This document shows, piece by piece, positions 1 to 8,718 of a stretch of DNA of 62,221 nt (position 1 is the stretch's first letter; each line of letters starts with the position of its first letter). The stretch covers positions 1 to 62,221 of the forward strand of contig JACKGY010000014.1 of assembly GCA_020639295.1 (NCBI GenBank). The letters are read 5' to 3'. The position numbers and the translations under genes were made by a program. The DNA is from Planctomycetota bacterium. Lineage in GTDB: Bacteria; Planctomycetota; GCA-002687715; DRQF01. The notes beneath the pieces were generated by a model. It saw only the letters and a program-made list of their open reading frames with translations. It was not told where the DNA came from and searched no databases.

Positions 1-60
1 CGGTCCGCTCGGAGCTTGAATGCGCAGCCGGCGCTGCGCGGTCCACTCGGAGCGCAACCG
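1..60. repeat. Partial copy of GC-rich interspersed repeat
   Basis: The block resembles the intergenic repeats near 57.18-57.23 kb and 62.16-62.22 kb: it shares the core GAATGCGCAGC, then GCGCGGTCC and TCGGAGCGC. It is cut by the window start, so its length is unknown. It lies just downstream of the end of the minus-strand lipoprotein gene. Similarity was judged by eye. Confidence 0.6.
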
Positions 61-62
61 GA

Positions 63-797
63 TCAGCGGGCGTACTGGAAGTCGAAGTTCTCGACCTTGC
101 CGTTCTCGGTGATGACCAGGCTACGGCTCTGCTCGCCGAGCTCGGCGTGGCGGGCCGCCAGGCGATAGCGCCCCGGCGGGATTTCGGCGATTTCGAAGCG
201 GCCGTCCGAGCCCGTCACCGCGAACCAGGGGTGATCGAGGACGTGGACGTGCATCAGCATGTTCGCGTGCAGGTCGCAGGTGGCCCGGATCGACAGCTCC
301 GGTTTCATCAGCTGGCGTACGGCCTCTCCCGGGCCCGCGAAGCTGACCACGAAGCCGGGCTGCCGGCGGGCGCCCATGTTGAGGTTGTGGGCCATCGGGT
401 CGCTGTTGCGGATGCGGATCGGCTGGCCGGCCCGGATCGCCAGCACGTGGGGGACGAAGCGACAGCCTTCCTGGTCGATCGCCGCCTCGTTCTTCTCCCA
501 GGGGAAGACCCAGCCCTCGGTGCCCTCGGAGAGATAGATCAGGACGTCGGCGATCCGTCCATCGGCCACGACCAGGGTCTCGTCCGGTACCGAATCGTGG
601 CCGGTGCAGGCCGTGGCCAGGCGTCGCCGTGGCGGTGGATCGCCCAGGAAGAACACGCTTCCCGAGACCGATCCGGCCGCGGAGAGATCCGGCATCTTGA
701 CCTCGCGCGCGGGATAGTCGAGTTTCTCTTCGTCGCCGCCGCAGCCCGGCCCGAGCAGGGCGAGTGCGGCGAGCAGGGCCGTTGCGATCCGCCGCAT
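63..797 (-). CDS. Cupredoxin-like lipoprotein with carboxypeptidase-regulatory-like tail
   Basis: Predicted exported lipoprotein of 244 residues. A short hydrophobic signal ends in the lipobox LGPGC with the lipidated Cys at about residue 19. The middle carries a plastocyanin-like copper site: His137 (MAHNLNM) and C-x2-H-x2-M formed by Cys174, His177 and Met180, matching the type 1 copper pattern. The last 60 residues (TGSDGRFEIAEIPPGRYRL) look like a CarboxypepD_reg-like beta sandwich. I chose the ATG at 797 because it begins the signal peptide; a longer upstream frame would run into the divergent aminotransferase gene. Likely role is periplasmic or surface electron transfer or copper binding; the partner is unknown. 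The gene is divergent from 837-2117 with only 39 bp between starts. Confidence 0.75.
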   Translation of the reverse strand: MRRIATALLAALALLGPGCGGDEEKLDYPAREVKMPDLSAAGSVSGSVFFLGDPPPRRRLATACTGHDSVPDETLVVADGRIADVLIYLSEGTEGWVFPWEKNEAAIDQEGCRFVPHVLAIRAGQPIRIRNSDPMAHNLNMGARRQPGFVVSFAGPGEAVRQLMKPELSIRATCDLHANMLMHVHVLDHPWFAVTGSDGRFEIAEIPPGRYRLAARHAELGEQSRSLVITENGKVENFDFQYAR

Positions 798-836
798 GAC
801 TGCTCCCAGAACCACCAAGGCAGGGTATTGGACTCG

Positions 837-2117
837 ATGAAGGACACAAGCGAAGAGCGCCGTGCGGCATTGCGTCGCCTGCCCTACATGGGGGTCATCG
901 CCGTCGTGGCCGAGGCCGAGAAGCTCGGTTTCGTCAACGGCGATCCGACCTGGATCAATCTCGGCCAGGGGCAGCCCGAGGTGGGGCCGATGGCCGGAGC
1001 TCCGCCGCGTTTCGAGAAGCTGGAGTTCCAGCCCATCGATCATGCCTACGGTCCGGTTCATGGTGTGCCCGAACTGCGGGCGCGGGTCGCCGAGCACTAC
1101 AACCGCCTCTATCGTCAGGGCAAGCACTCACACTACGGGCCCGACAACGTCGCCATCGCCTCGGGTGGCCGGCTGGCGCTGTCGCGCGCGGCCTTCTCGC
1201 TCGCGCCCTGTCGCATCGGCTACCTCGTTCCCGACTACTCCGCCTACGAGGACATGCTCTACGGTCAGATGCCGCGGGTGGAGCCGGTGCCCCTGCGCGC
1301 CCGGGAAGAGGACGGTTTCGCCCTCACGCCCGAGCTGCTCGAGATGGCGATCGATCGCGACGATCTCGGCGCCTTCCTGATCAGCAACCCCTGCAATCCC
1401 ACCGGCGTGATGGTCAAGGGCCCGGCGCTCGAGCGCTGGGTCGAGCTGGCCCGCGAGCGCAACTGCGTCCTCCTGTCCGACGAGTTCTACTCGCAGTTCC
1501 ACTACCTGCCCGATGGTCGACCGGCCGAGGCGGGCGTGAGCGCGGCCAGCGCGATCGACGACGTCGAGGTCGATCCGGTGCTGATCTTCGACGGCCTGAC
1601 CAAGTGCTTCCGCTATCCGGGCTGGCGCCTGGGCTGGGTGCTGGGCCCGAAGTCGCTGATCGAGTGCTTCATCACCACCGGCAGCGCGCTCGACGGGGGC
1701 CCGGCGCGGATCATCCAGCGCGGAGCCATGGAGGTGCTCGAGTCCGACCGGGCCGACCAGGAGCTGAACGCCCTGCGCCTCGGCTTCGCGGCGAAGCGCA
1801 ACCTCATGGTGGAACGCCTGCGGCGGATGGGCATCCGCTTCGCGCGGGAGTCGGAGGGGACCTTCTACCTCTGGGGCGCCCTCGATCGCCTGCCGGCTCC
1901 CTTCGACCAGGCCGCCCACTTCTTCCACCGCGCCCTGCAACGCAAGGTGCTCACGGTGCCGGGCTACTACTTCGACGTCGACCCGGGCCGGCGGCGCCAG
2001 GACACGGGCGACTTCGACCACTGGATGCGCTTCTCCTTCGGGCCACCGATCGAGGCCGTCCGCGAGGGGCTCGACCGCCTCGAGGCCATGTTGAGGGAGG
2101 AGGCCGGCCTGCGCTGA
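837..2117 (+). CDS. PLP-dependent class I/II aminotransferase
   Basis: A 426-residue fold-type I aminotransferase. The signature SNPCNPTG and the Schiff-base lysine in DGLTKCFRYPG (Lys256), followed by GWRLGW, are clear. The N-terminal part (NLGQGQPEVGP, YGPVHGVPELR) matches the aspartate aminotransferase superfamily. The substrate cannot be told from sequence. The start at 837 gives a protein of normal family length; an in-frame extension upstream would overlap the divergent lipoprotein gene. It is monocistronic, followed by a 417-bp gap with a strong hairpin. Confidence 0.85.
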   Translation: MKDTSEERRAALRRLPYMGVIAVVAEAEKLGFVNGDPTWINLGQGQPEVGPMAGAPPRFEKLEFQPIDHAYGPVHGVPELRARVAEHYNRLYRQGKHSHYGPDNVAIASGGRLALSRAAFSLAPCRIGYLVPDYSAYEDMLYGQMPRVEPVPLRAREEDGFALTPELLEMAIDRDDLGAFLISNPCNPTGVMVKGPALERWVELARERNCVLLSDEFYSQFHYLPDGRPAEAGVSAASAIDDVEVDPVLIFDGLTKCFRYPGWRLGWVLGPKSLIECFITTGSALDGGPARIIQRGAMEVLESDRADQELNALRLGFAAKRNLMVERLRRMGIRFARESEGTFYLWGALDRLPAPFDQAAHFFHRALQRKVLTVPGYYFDVDPGRRRQDTGDFDHWMRFSFGPPIEAVREGLDRLEAMLREEAGLR

Positions 2118-2534
2118 GGCCCGTTTCCGGGACGTGACGTCGTCACCTCCCGGTGACTGCCGAAGCCCATCCGGCGGCGGCCCGGCGCGGCCGCGCGACG
2201 CCCAGGAGGCCCCGGATCGGCTCCCAGGGCCGGAATTCGCCGATCGCGGCCGATGGGCACGACCCTTGCTCCCTCTTGGTGCGGACGCTGCGGCGTCGGG
2301 TCGGCTGGCCAGCTCGTTGCTGGCCGGCGCCACCAACGTCAATCAGGTTTGCACGTCGATGGGAACCCTCAGGCACGGGGAACACGATCGACTCGATGCC
2401 GCCGTCCGATTTTCTTCTTCCCGGCGCTCGTCGCCGAGGCAACGCACCTTCGAGAAGCAGGCAAGGCCCCGTCGACCGACGGGGCCTTGCTTCACCTCGG
2501 GTCCGCAAGGCACACCGCCGGTATCGGCCTGGAC
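2118..2534. other. Intergenic region between convergent genes
   Basis: 417 bp between two convergent genes. It holds the strong palindromic hairpin at 2461-2490. The open frames crossing it have no recognisable protein features. I see no RNA gene or further structure. Confidence 0.5.
2461..2490. terminator. Bidirectional terminator-like hairpin
   Basis: Perfect 14-bp inverted repeat GCAAGGCCCCGTCG / CGACGGGGCCTTGC separated by two bases. It sits between the convergent ends of the aminotransferase and the small minus-strand gene and could stop transcription from either side. The flanking T run is short. Confidence 0.6.
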
Positions 2535-2744
2535 TCAGGGATAGACCGGTTCGGTGGCGACCACCGTGCCGCCGTTCTTGAACTCGATCGGGCCGGGCAG
2601 CGTGACGTCGGCGCCGTCGACCAGGTAGTGGAACGAGCCGTTTTCGTTCGGAGTGACGGTCGCCTGGACCTCGACGCCGCCCACGTAAACCCTGAGGTCG
2701 GGTGAATCGAAATCGTCCCAATGGGACTGCCCCTCGGTTGCCAT
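2535..2744 (-). CDS. Small hypothetical protein downstream of anti-sigma gene
   Basis: 69 residues, no signal peptide or membrane segment, predicted mostly beta (YVGGVEVQATV, GSFHYLVDGADVTLPG). A strong purine-rich ribosome binding site (AAAGGGGGGG) lies about five bases before the ATG, which supports expression. It follows the anti-sigma-like gene on the same strand with a 29-bp gap and is probably co-transcribed. I do not recognise the family. Confidence 0.55.
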   Translation of the reverse strand: MATEGQSHWDDFDSPDLRVYVGGVEVQATVTPNENGSFHYLVDGADVTLPGPIEFKNGGTVVATEPVYP

Positions 2745-2773
2745 GGATCCCCCCCCTTTGCTGCTGGTTCAGG

Positions 2774-3700
2774 TCATTGCATGAAGTGAGTCTGGTAGAT
2801 GGTCCAGAGGCGGGCCGGGGTGTTGCCATCGCCGTCGTCGCTCTTGGCGTCGATCGCCTTCCGGACGGTCTCGAGATCGAAGCTCTCGATGTAGGCCTTC
2901 GCCAGGCCCAGCGCCGGGTTCCGGAGACCGGTCAAGTCGACCCGGTTGTCGCCCTTGGCATACCAGTGGATCGCCGCCGCGAGCATCACCGGGTTGCCGC
3001 TACCCTGAAGCCGCTCCATCGCCTGGAACTGGTGGCCGACGGTCGTGTTCCAGGTCCTGGCGGCCCAGTCGAGGAACTCCTGGGGCGCCATGTCCTTGGG
3101 TTGGCGGGCTCCAGGATGGAAGGTCGGGAGGTAGAACTCCTGACCATCCTCGGCCCAGGCCTGGTCCTCACAGTTGTTCTTGCGCTTGAGCCAGGCGACG
3201 ACGCGCGCCGAGCGGGCGCCGAGGGGGCTTTCCTCCTCGTTGGGGTAGGGGGTCGAGCCTTCGACCCCGCCCGGCTTCCAGCCCGCGGGGACCCAGAGGT
3301 TGCCCTGGGCGTCGATCGGCGGCGGGTAGTCGTCGGTCGACGCCAGGGTCGGTCCGTTGCCGGCGCCGGGGTCCGCCGGCGCGATCGCCGCCCTCTCGCC
3401 TGCGGGCGTCGGGCCAGGGTCCGTCCCACCGCTTCCGCCCAGGCCGGGCACGAGGCCGAGTTTCCAGAGCCCGACGCCGAGGACGAGGGTCGCCGCCAGC
3501 GCCCCGAGGCGGGCCTTCGTCCGGTCGCCTCGGAGGAAGCGGACCTCGGCCATGACCACGGCCGTGCAACGGTTGCAGCAGAAGACGTGCGCCGTGACTC
3601 CGGGCTCCCGCTTCTCGGCTGGCCGGGACAACCAGAGCTGCAGGGCGGCGGCATCGGGGCAGTCGTGCGAGAGCCGCAGGACCTCCGTCGTGCTGGACAT
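2774..3700 (-). CDS. ZAS-type anti-sigma-factor-like membrane protein
   Basis: 308 residues. The N-terminus has the zinc-binding anti-sigma signature H-x3-C-x2-C (HVFCCNRC, about residues 38-45) preceded by a conserved-type CPD region, as in zf-HC2/ZAS anti-sigma factors. One hydrophobic segment (about residues 65-85) would place residues 90-308 outside the cytoplasm. The outer part is Pro/Gly-rich and then a globular region with no family I can name. The gene is divergent from an ECF-like sigma gene, the classic arrangement for sequestration of the sigma factor by its membrane anti-sigma. The sensed signal is unknown. Confidence 0.65.
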   Translation of the reverse strand: MSSTTEVLRLSHDCPDAAALQLWLSRPAEKREPGVTAHVFCCNRCTAVVMAEVRFLRGDRTKARLGALAATLVLGVGLWKLGLVPGLGGSGGTDPGPTPAGERAAIAPADPGAGNGPTLASTDDYPPPIDAQGNLWVPAGWKPGGVEGSTPYPNEEESPLGARSARVVAWLKRKNNCEDQAWAEDGQEFYLPTFHPGARQPKDMAPQEFLDWAARTWNTTVGHQFQAMERLQGSGNPVMLAAAIHWYAKGDNRVDLTGLRNPALGLAKAYIESFDLETVRKAIDAKSDDGDGNTPARLWTIYQTHFMQ

Positions 3701-3845
3701 CGACTTCTCCCGATAAGGGTGCGACCGAGACGGCCATGATGGCCGTCTCGGATGCCAATGCCACGGTGCTCGGCCAGCTCGAGGCCGTGCCCCACGAGAA
3801 ATCCATCCTTCACTACCATCAAGCGCCGCGACCCCTTCGATTCGC

Positions 3846-3866
3846 GAAAAAGTCGGGCCTTTTTTC
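3846..3866. promoter_or_regulatory. A/T-rich inverted repeat in sigma/anti-sigma divergent region
   Basis: GAAAAAG and CTTTTTTC flank a 6-base spacer, an unusually A/T-rich island in this genome, located 62 bp before the sigma start and about 146 bp from the anti-sigma start. It may be an operator, promoter element or weak hairpin. No -35/-10 pair can be assigned with confidence. Confidence 0.3.
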
Positions 3867-3927
3867 TCCGGTGCTTCCGGCGACTTCGGCAGAATGCCAC
3901 CGCGTTGTCGAGGAAACAGGCCGGTCG

Positions 3928-4530
3928 ATGTCTCAGATCTCTAGGCTCGAGGGCCTGTTGAAGCAGCTGGCTTCCGCCGAGGGAGCCGAAGCGGAAGGCC
4001 TGTGGGCGCTGGCGCTGCCCATCATCGGCGACCTCGTACGCGCGGGTCTCCGCAAGCGTCGGGTCGCCGCCGACGACGCCGAGGAGGTGGTGGCCGAGGT
4101 TCTCCTCAGCCTCTGGCAGCTCGACGGGGGCTTGGTCCAACGATTGAATGCCATGTCCCGGAGCGGCATCGCACGCTATCTCAGGGTCGCCGGTTCCCGT
4201 GGCCTCGTCCGTCTGCGCGAGAAGCGCGGTCAGCTCGCGCTCGATCTCGTCCCGGAGGAGGTCTGTCGCCCCCTGGGGCGCGCGCTGGAGCCCGACGAGG
4301 CCGACCGCGTGCTGGCCACACTCGACGGTTTTCGCCCCGAACTCCGCTTCATCATGCGGGCCTCGATGATCGGCTACAGTATTGCCGAGATCCACCAGGC
4401 CCTGGGTGGCATGCTTTCCAAGGGCTGCGTATACGACTGCCGCGAAGAGGCCTACGCCGAGTTGCGCCGGGCCCTGGCCGAGGGCGACGATGCCTCGCCG
4501 GCCGCTGGCGATCGATCGCGGCCGGACTAG
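3928..4530 (+). CDS. ECF-like RNA polymerase sigma factor (divergent)
   Basis: 200 residues from the chosen ATG at 3928. Region 2 is suggested by DDAEEVVAEVLLSLW, close to the DAEDLVQEVFLRLW pattern of sigma-70 family factors. A C-terminal helix-turn-helix-like segment (MIGYSIAEIHQALGG) stands where region 4 would be. The frame is open upstream to 3736, but that extension has no sigma-like sequence and would cover the divergent promoter region. Pairing with the divergent ZAS protein supports the call. Sequence is diverged, so a specific ECF group cannot be given. Confidence 0.6.
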   Translation: MSQISRLEGLLKQLASAEGAEAEGLWALALPIIGDLVRAGLRKRRVAADDAEEVVAEVLLSLWQLDGGLVQRLNAMSRSGIARYLRVAGSRGLVRLREKRGQLALDLVPEEVCRPLGRALEPDEADRVLATLDGFRPELRFIMRASMIGYSIAEIHQALGGMLSKGCVYDCREEAYAELRRALAEGDDASPAAGDRSRPD

Positions 4531-4933
4531 CCCGCAATGCTCACCACCCCAAAGGGCGCGACCGGCGTTCGGCCGGCCGCCTGCCCGTCACGGCCAGGCG
4601 GTACCTCGCCGCCGTCGTTCGACCCCGGGGTCTCCTGCTGCGAAGCCCGGGGCCGCGGTTCCGAGGTCCTGGAGCATGAAGCCGGACGGAGGACGGGAAA
4701 ACGGGTTGGTGGACGGAGCAACTCGGGGGGGACTCGCTGAGTCCTCCGCCCACCCTCCCTGGAACTGCCGATCGTCACGCCTGCGAACTCTCGACCTTCC
4801 CAGCTTCTAAGCGTCGTGACCCCCGGTTTTCGACGAAATCTCCGCGCTTTCCACGACTTCCCGGCCGTCGAGGTCGCCGCTCATGGCCGGCCGGGTATCA
4901 TCGCCCCCCTCCCGGAGTCGCTCGGAGGTCCCG
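4531..4933. other. Intergenic region with one hairpin
   Basis: 403 bp between the sigma gene and the M14 peptidase gene. The clearest structure is a 9-bp hairpin, GGGGGACTC-GCT-GAGTCCTCC at 4727-4747, with one G.U pair and no T tract. The last 50 bp carry the peptidase leader with GGAGG. No gene-like open frame or known riboswitch was recognised. Confidence 0.4.
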
Positions 4934-7561
4934 ATGACGCGTGCCACCATCCTCGCCCTCTTCCTCGCCCTCCTGGCCTGGCCGGCCGTCGCCCAGGAGC
5001 CACGACTCGAGGACTACTTCCCGACCGGAACGGACCACGACCCGGCGATCCCCAGCCCGGCCGCGATCCTCGGCCACGAGATCGGAGCCTGGCAGCTGCG
5101 TCCGGATCAGATCGTCCGCTACGCCGAGGCCCTGGCGGCCGCGTCCGATCGGGTCGAGATCCAGGTGCAGGGCCGGAGCCACGAACAGCGCCCCCTCGTG
5201 CTCCTCACCCTGTCCTCGCCGCGCAACCTGGCGCGCCAGGAGGAGGTCCGGCGTCGCCGCCGCGGCCTGCTCGATCCCGACCAGGAGGCCGCTCGTCTCG
5301 ACGACCTGCCCCTGGTGATCTGGACCGGCCACTCGATCCACGGCGACGAGGCCAGCGGCGCGGCGGCCGCGCTCCTCCTCGCCTATCACCTCGCCGCCGC
5401 CCGCGACGACGCGACCCGTGCCCTGCTCGAGGATTGCATCGTCCTCATCGATCCCTGCCTGAACCCGGACGGTCTGGCCCGCTTCGCCCTCTGGGCGAAC
5501 GGCAATCGCGGTCGCCGGGTGAACGACGACCCACGGCACCGCGAGCATCGTCAGGCCTGGCCAGGCGGGCGCGGCAACCACTACTGGTTCGATCTCAATC
5601 GCGACTGGTTGCTCGCGACTCAGCCCGAGACCAGGGCCCGGCTCGAGATCCACCGGCTCTGGCGGCCCGATGTCGTCGCCGACTTCCACGAGATGGGCTC
5701 GCGGTCGAGCTACTTCTTCCAGCCCGGGGTCAGGAGTCGCGGCAATCCGTTGATCCCGCCCGAGAACGTCGCGCTCACCGCGGCGATCGCCGGCTGGAAC
5801 GCCAAGGCCCTCGATCGCCTCGGCTCGCTCTACTACACCGAGGAGACCTTCGACGACTACTACTTCGGCAAGGGCTCGACCTATCCCGACGCCCAAGGTG
5901 GCATCGGCATCCTGTTCGAGCAGGCCTCGGCTCGCGGACAGGCGCAGCGCACGCCTCTGGGGCGGCTCGACCTGCCCTTCACGATCCGCAACCAGCTCAC
6001 CACCGCGCTGGCGACGATCGCGGGAGCACGGGCCCTGCGACAGGAGATCCAGCGCTATCGCCTCGACTTCCTCACCGCGACCCGCGAACTCGCCGCCGCC
6101 GCGCCGGTCAAGGCCTGGGTCTTCGACTCGGTCGAGACGCCGGCGCGGGCGGAGGCCCTCGTCGACCTGCTCCTGCGTCATGGCATCAGGGTCCATCGTC
6201 TCGGCCGCGATCTCGAGCAGGAGGGCCGGTCCTTCGCGGCCGGGCGCGCCTTCATCGTGCCGGCGCGGCAAGCCCAGTATCGCCTGCTCGCCTCGATGTT
6301 CGAGCGCCGGCGCCGCTTCGCCGACCCGGTCTTCTACGACGTGTCCACCTGGAACCTGCTCGACGCCTTCGACCTGAGCGCGCTCGAACTCGACGGCGAC
6401 CAGACCGACGCGGCCGCCTTCGGCGAGGAGGTGACGGCTCTCGCGCCTCGCGTCGGCGGCCTCGTCCGGCTCGACGACCCCGCCCCCTACGCCTTCGTCT
6501 GGGCCTGGGACGCCGCCGAATCCGCGGGCCTCGTCCGGGCCCTCCAGGATCGCGGCCTGATCGTCCTCGCCTCGGCCGAGCCCCTGGTCGTGGCGACCCG
6601 GAATGGCCGGCAACGATTCGATCGCGGCGCGCTGGTCATGCCCACGGGCATCGCCCGAAGCCCGGCCGCCGAGCTGCGCGGCCTGGTCGCCGAGCTGGCG
6701 GCGGAGTCGGGCGTCACCGTCTTCGAGACGCCGAGCGGCCTCACCGCCGAGGGGATCGATCTCGGCAGCCCGAAGATCGATCCCCTGCGCTTGCCGCGCA
6801 TCCTGCTCCTCGTCGGTGGGGCCTGTTCGGCCTACGAGGCCGGCCATCTCTGGCATCTCCTCGACCACCGCCTCGGCCTGCCGGTGACCCTGCTCGACGG
6901 CGACGACCTCGACGCCGCGGTCCTGGCCGATCACGACTGCCTGATCGCGGTCGGCGGCGCCGAGGTCGCGCTCGGGAAACAGAAGGACGAGCTCATCCGC
7001 TGGATCCGCGCCGGTGGCAACCTCGTCGCCCAGCGCGGGGCGGCGCACTGGGCGGGCCGCGAGATCCTCGGTCTGGCCGAGGCCGAGGCCACGAGCCGGC
7101 CCACGGCCGCAGCGGCGAAGGAGGAGCGACCGCGCTATGCCGATCGCGAGGAACGGCGGGCGCGCAACCGTATCGCCGGTGCGATCTTCGCCGCCGAGAT
7201 CGACTCCGGGCACCCGCTCTGCTGGGGCATCGCCGGCGCGACCCTGCCTCTGTGGAAGGCGGGCGGAAAGCCGCTGGCGGCGCCGGCCAATCCGCTCGAC
7301 GTTCCGGTCCGCTTCCGCAGCCGCCCCCTGCCGCTGACCAGCGGTTTCGCGGCCGAGGAGGTCCAGAAGGCGCTCGCGGGGAGCGCGGCGGCGACCCTGC
7401 AGCGAATCGGTCGCGGGACCGTGACGCGCTTCAGCGACGAGACCTGCTTCCGGGGCACCTGGCGGGGCAGCGAGCGGCTCATGGTCAACGCCGTCTACAT
7501 GGCCCCCCTGGTCGAGAACACGAGTCCACGCGACGAGGACGCGGTCGAGGAGAGCCACTGA
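4934..7561 (+). CDS. Secreted M14-family zinc carboxypeptidase
   Basis: 875 residues with a Sec signal peptide (MTRATILALFLALLAWPAVAQ-type start, cleavage after about residue 21). The M14 zinc site is visible: H136-G-D-E139 and a distal H252 in DFHEMGS; the catalytic glutamate is probably E329 in GILFEQASARG. The first 390 residues are the peptidase; the rest contains a flavodoxin/ThuA-like alpha-beta region with GGAEVALGKQK. The ATG at 4934 follows GGAGG by five bases, whereas an in-frame upstream ATG at 4883 lacks one. Role: extracytoplasmic peptide degradation. It is one of several exported peptidases in the window. Confidence 0.85.
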   Translation: MTRATILALFLALLAWPAVAQEPRLEDYFPTGTDHDPAIPSPAAILGHEIGAWQLRPDQIVRYAEALAAASDRVEIQVQGRSHEQRPLVLLTLSSPRNLARQEEVRRRRRGLLDPDQEAARLDDLPLVIWTGHSIHGDEASGAAAALLLAYHLAAARDDATRALLEDCIVLIDPCLNPDGLARFALWANGNRGRRVNDDPRHREHRQAWPGGRGNHYWFDLNRDWLLATQPETRARLEIHRLWRPDVVADFHEMGSRSSYFFQPGVRSRGNPLIPPENVALTAAIAGWNAKALDRLGSLYYTEETFDDYYFGKGSTYPDAQGGIGILFEQASARGQAQRTPLGRLDLPFTIRNQLTTALATIAGARALRQEIQRYRLDFLTATRELAAAAPVKAWVFDSVETPARAEALVDLLLRHGIRVHRLGRDLEQEGRSFAAGRAFIVPARQAQYRLLASMFERRRRFADPVFYDVSTWNLLDAFDLSALELDGDQTDAAAFGEEVTALAPRVGGLVRLDDPAPYAFVWAWDAAESAGLVRALQDRGLIVLASAEPLVVATRNGRQRFDRGALVMPTGIARSPAAELRGLVAELAAESGVTVFETPSGLTAEGIDLGSPKIDPLRLPRILLLVGGACSAYEAGHLWHLLDHRLGLPVTLLDGDDLDAAVLADHDCLIAVGGAEVALGKQKDELIRWIRAGGNLVAQRGAAHWAGREILGLAEAEATSRPTAAAAKEERPRYADREERRARNRIAGAIFAAEIDSGHPLCWGIAGATLPLWKAGGKPLAAPANPLDVPVRFRSRPLPLTSGFAAEEVQKALAGSAAATLQRIGRGTVTRFSDETCFRGTWRGSERLMVNAVYMAPLVENTSPRDEDAVEESH

Positions 7562-7623
7562 CCTCCGGCCCTGGCGCCCGGCGACGGGATTGCCGATAAG
7601 ATGGGCAGCAGACGGAGCCAGCC

Positions 7624-8718
7624 ATGAGTGACTCAGCACGGAAGTACCGGCCGCCGGTCGACTACATCGTCAAGACCGAGAAACCCCTCGACGAGCTGGA
7701 CACGCCGCTCGGGCGGGTGCGGATCGGGCCCTACGAGCCCGGTGACGAGCATTCGATCCTCGATCTCTTCAAGCTGGTCTTCAAGGTGGATCGCAGCCTG
7801 GAGCAATGGCACTGGGAATTCCGTGACCATCCGGTCGGCATGCACACCTATCTCGGCAAGCTGGACGACGGTCAGGTCGTGTCGCAGTTCACCGGCCTGC
7901 CCGCCCGGGCCAAGGTCTTCGATCGCGATCTGATCTTCTCGCAGATCGTCGACTCGATGGTGCACCCGAAGTGCCGCGAAGGCCTGAAGAAGAAGGGGCT
8001 GTTCGCCCTGACCCTGCTCAACCACTCCCACCACTTCGGCCATCTCGAGAAGGAGTGCGTGCAGATGGGGCTGCCGAATCCGATCGCCTACCGGCTCGGT
8101 TCGCAGACCTGCTACTACGTGCCGATGACCAAGGCCTACGTCCATGCCAAGGAGCTGAAGCCCGCGGGCGACCTGGGCGAGCCTTCGCTCGAGCTGAAGG
8201 GCCTCGGCAACAGCTTCCGGGCCGCCCTGGTCGAGGACTTCTCGGCCGACCACGACGACCTCTGGGCGCGAGTGAAGGAGCGCCACCGGATCATCACCTG
8301 GCGCGATCGCCGCTTCTGGAACTGGCGCTACACGCGCAACCCGCACTTCCGCTACCTGATCCTGGAGCTGCGCGATCCGGACAGCGGGCGCCTCGCCGCC
8401 ACGGCGGTGTGCCGCAGCGAGTGGTTGGGGCAGCCGGACTTCGCCATCGCCGACCTGCTCGTCGACCTCGAGATGACCGGCGCCGCCCAGGCGCTGATCA
8501 AGGGCGCCGAGGAACTCGGTCGGCGCACGGGCATGAGCCGGGTGGTCTGCTTCCTCAATCACAACGTGCCGGAGTCGCGCGTCTTCGAGGACGAGGGCTA
8601 CATGCTGGCGCCGATCGCCTTCCGGCTGGTCTCCCACAGCTACGCGCCCGACTTCGTCACCGAGCGCGAGCTCATGCACGAGTGGTACTACGGCCTGGGC
8701 GACTTCGACGTCATCTGA
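7624..8718 (+). CDS. GNAT-family acetyltransferase-like protein
   Basis: 364 residues, soluble. The pattern IGPYEPGDEHSILDLFK followed later by IADLLVDLEMTGAAQALIKG and SRVVCFLNHN resembles tandem GNAT (Eis-like) acetyltransferases. The acetyl-CoA loop is not sharply conserved, so the substrate and even catalytic activity are uncertain. It follows the M14 peptidase by 62 bp on the same strand. Its stop at 8718 abuts the end of the convergent selenoprotein gene at 8719 with no spacer. Confidence 0.6.
   Translation: MSDSARKYRPPVDYIVKTEKPLDELDTPLGRVRIGPYEPGDEHSILDLFKLVFKVDRSLEQWHWEFRDHPVGMHTYLGKLDDGQVVSQFTGLPARAKVFDRDLIFSQIVDSMVHPKCREGLKKKGLFALTLLNHSHHFGHLEKECVQMGLPNPIAYRLGSQTCYYVPMTKAYVHAKELKPAGDLGEPSLELKGLGNSFRAALVEDFSADHDDLWARVKERHRIITWRDRRFWNWRYTRNPHFRYLILELRDPDSGRLAATAVCRSEWLGQPDFAIADLLVDLEMTGAAQALIKGAEELGRRTGMSRVVCFLNHNVPESRVFEDEGYMLAPIAFRLVSHSYAPDFVTERELMHEWYYGLGDFDVI

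Noticed and set aside
2253..2705. Open frame with WCGRCG resembling a thioredoxin site
   Set aside because: No surrounding thioredoxin fold, no ribosome binding site, crosses a terminator hairpin and the antisense of the small minus-strand gene.
4898..7639. Very long minus-strand open frame opposite the M14 peptidase
   Set aside because: It is the antisense of a gene with clear catalytic motifs; its translation is low-complexity Arg/Gly/Asp-rich, typical of GC-rich shadow frames. Many similar frames across the window were left out for the same reason.
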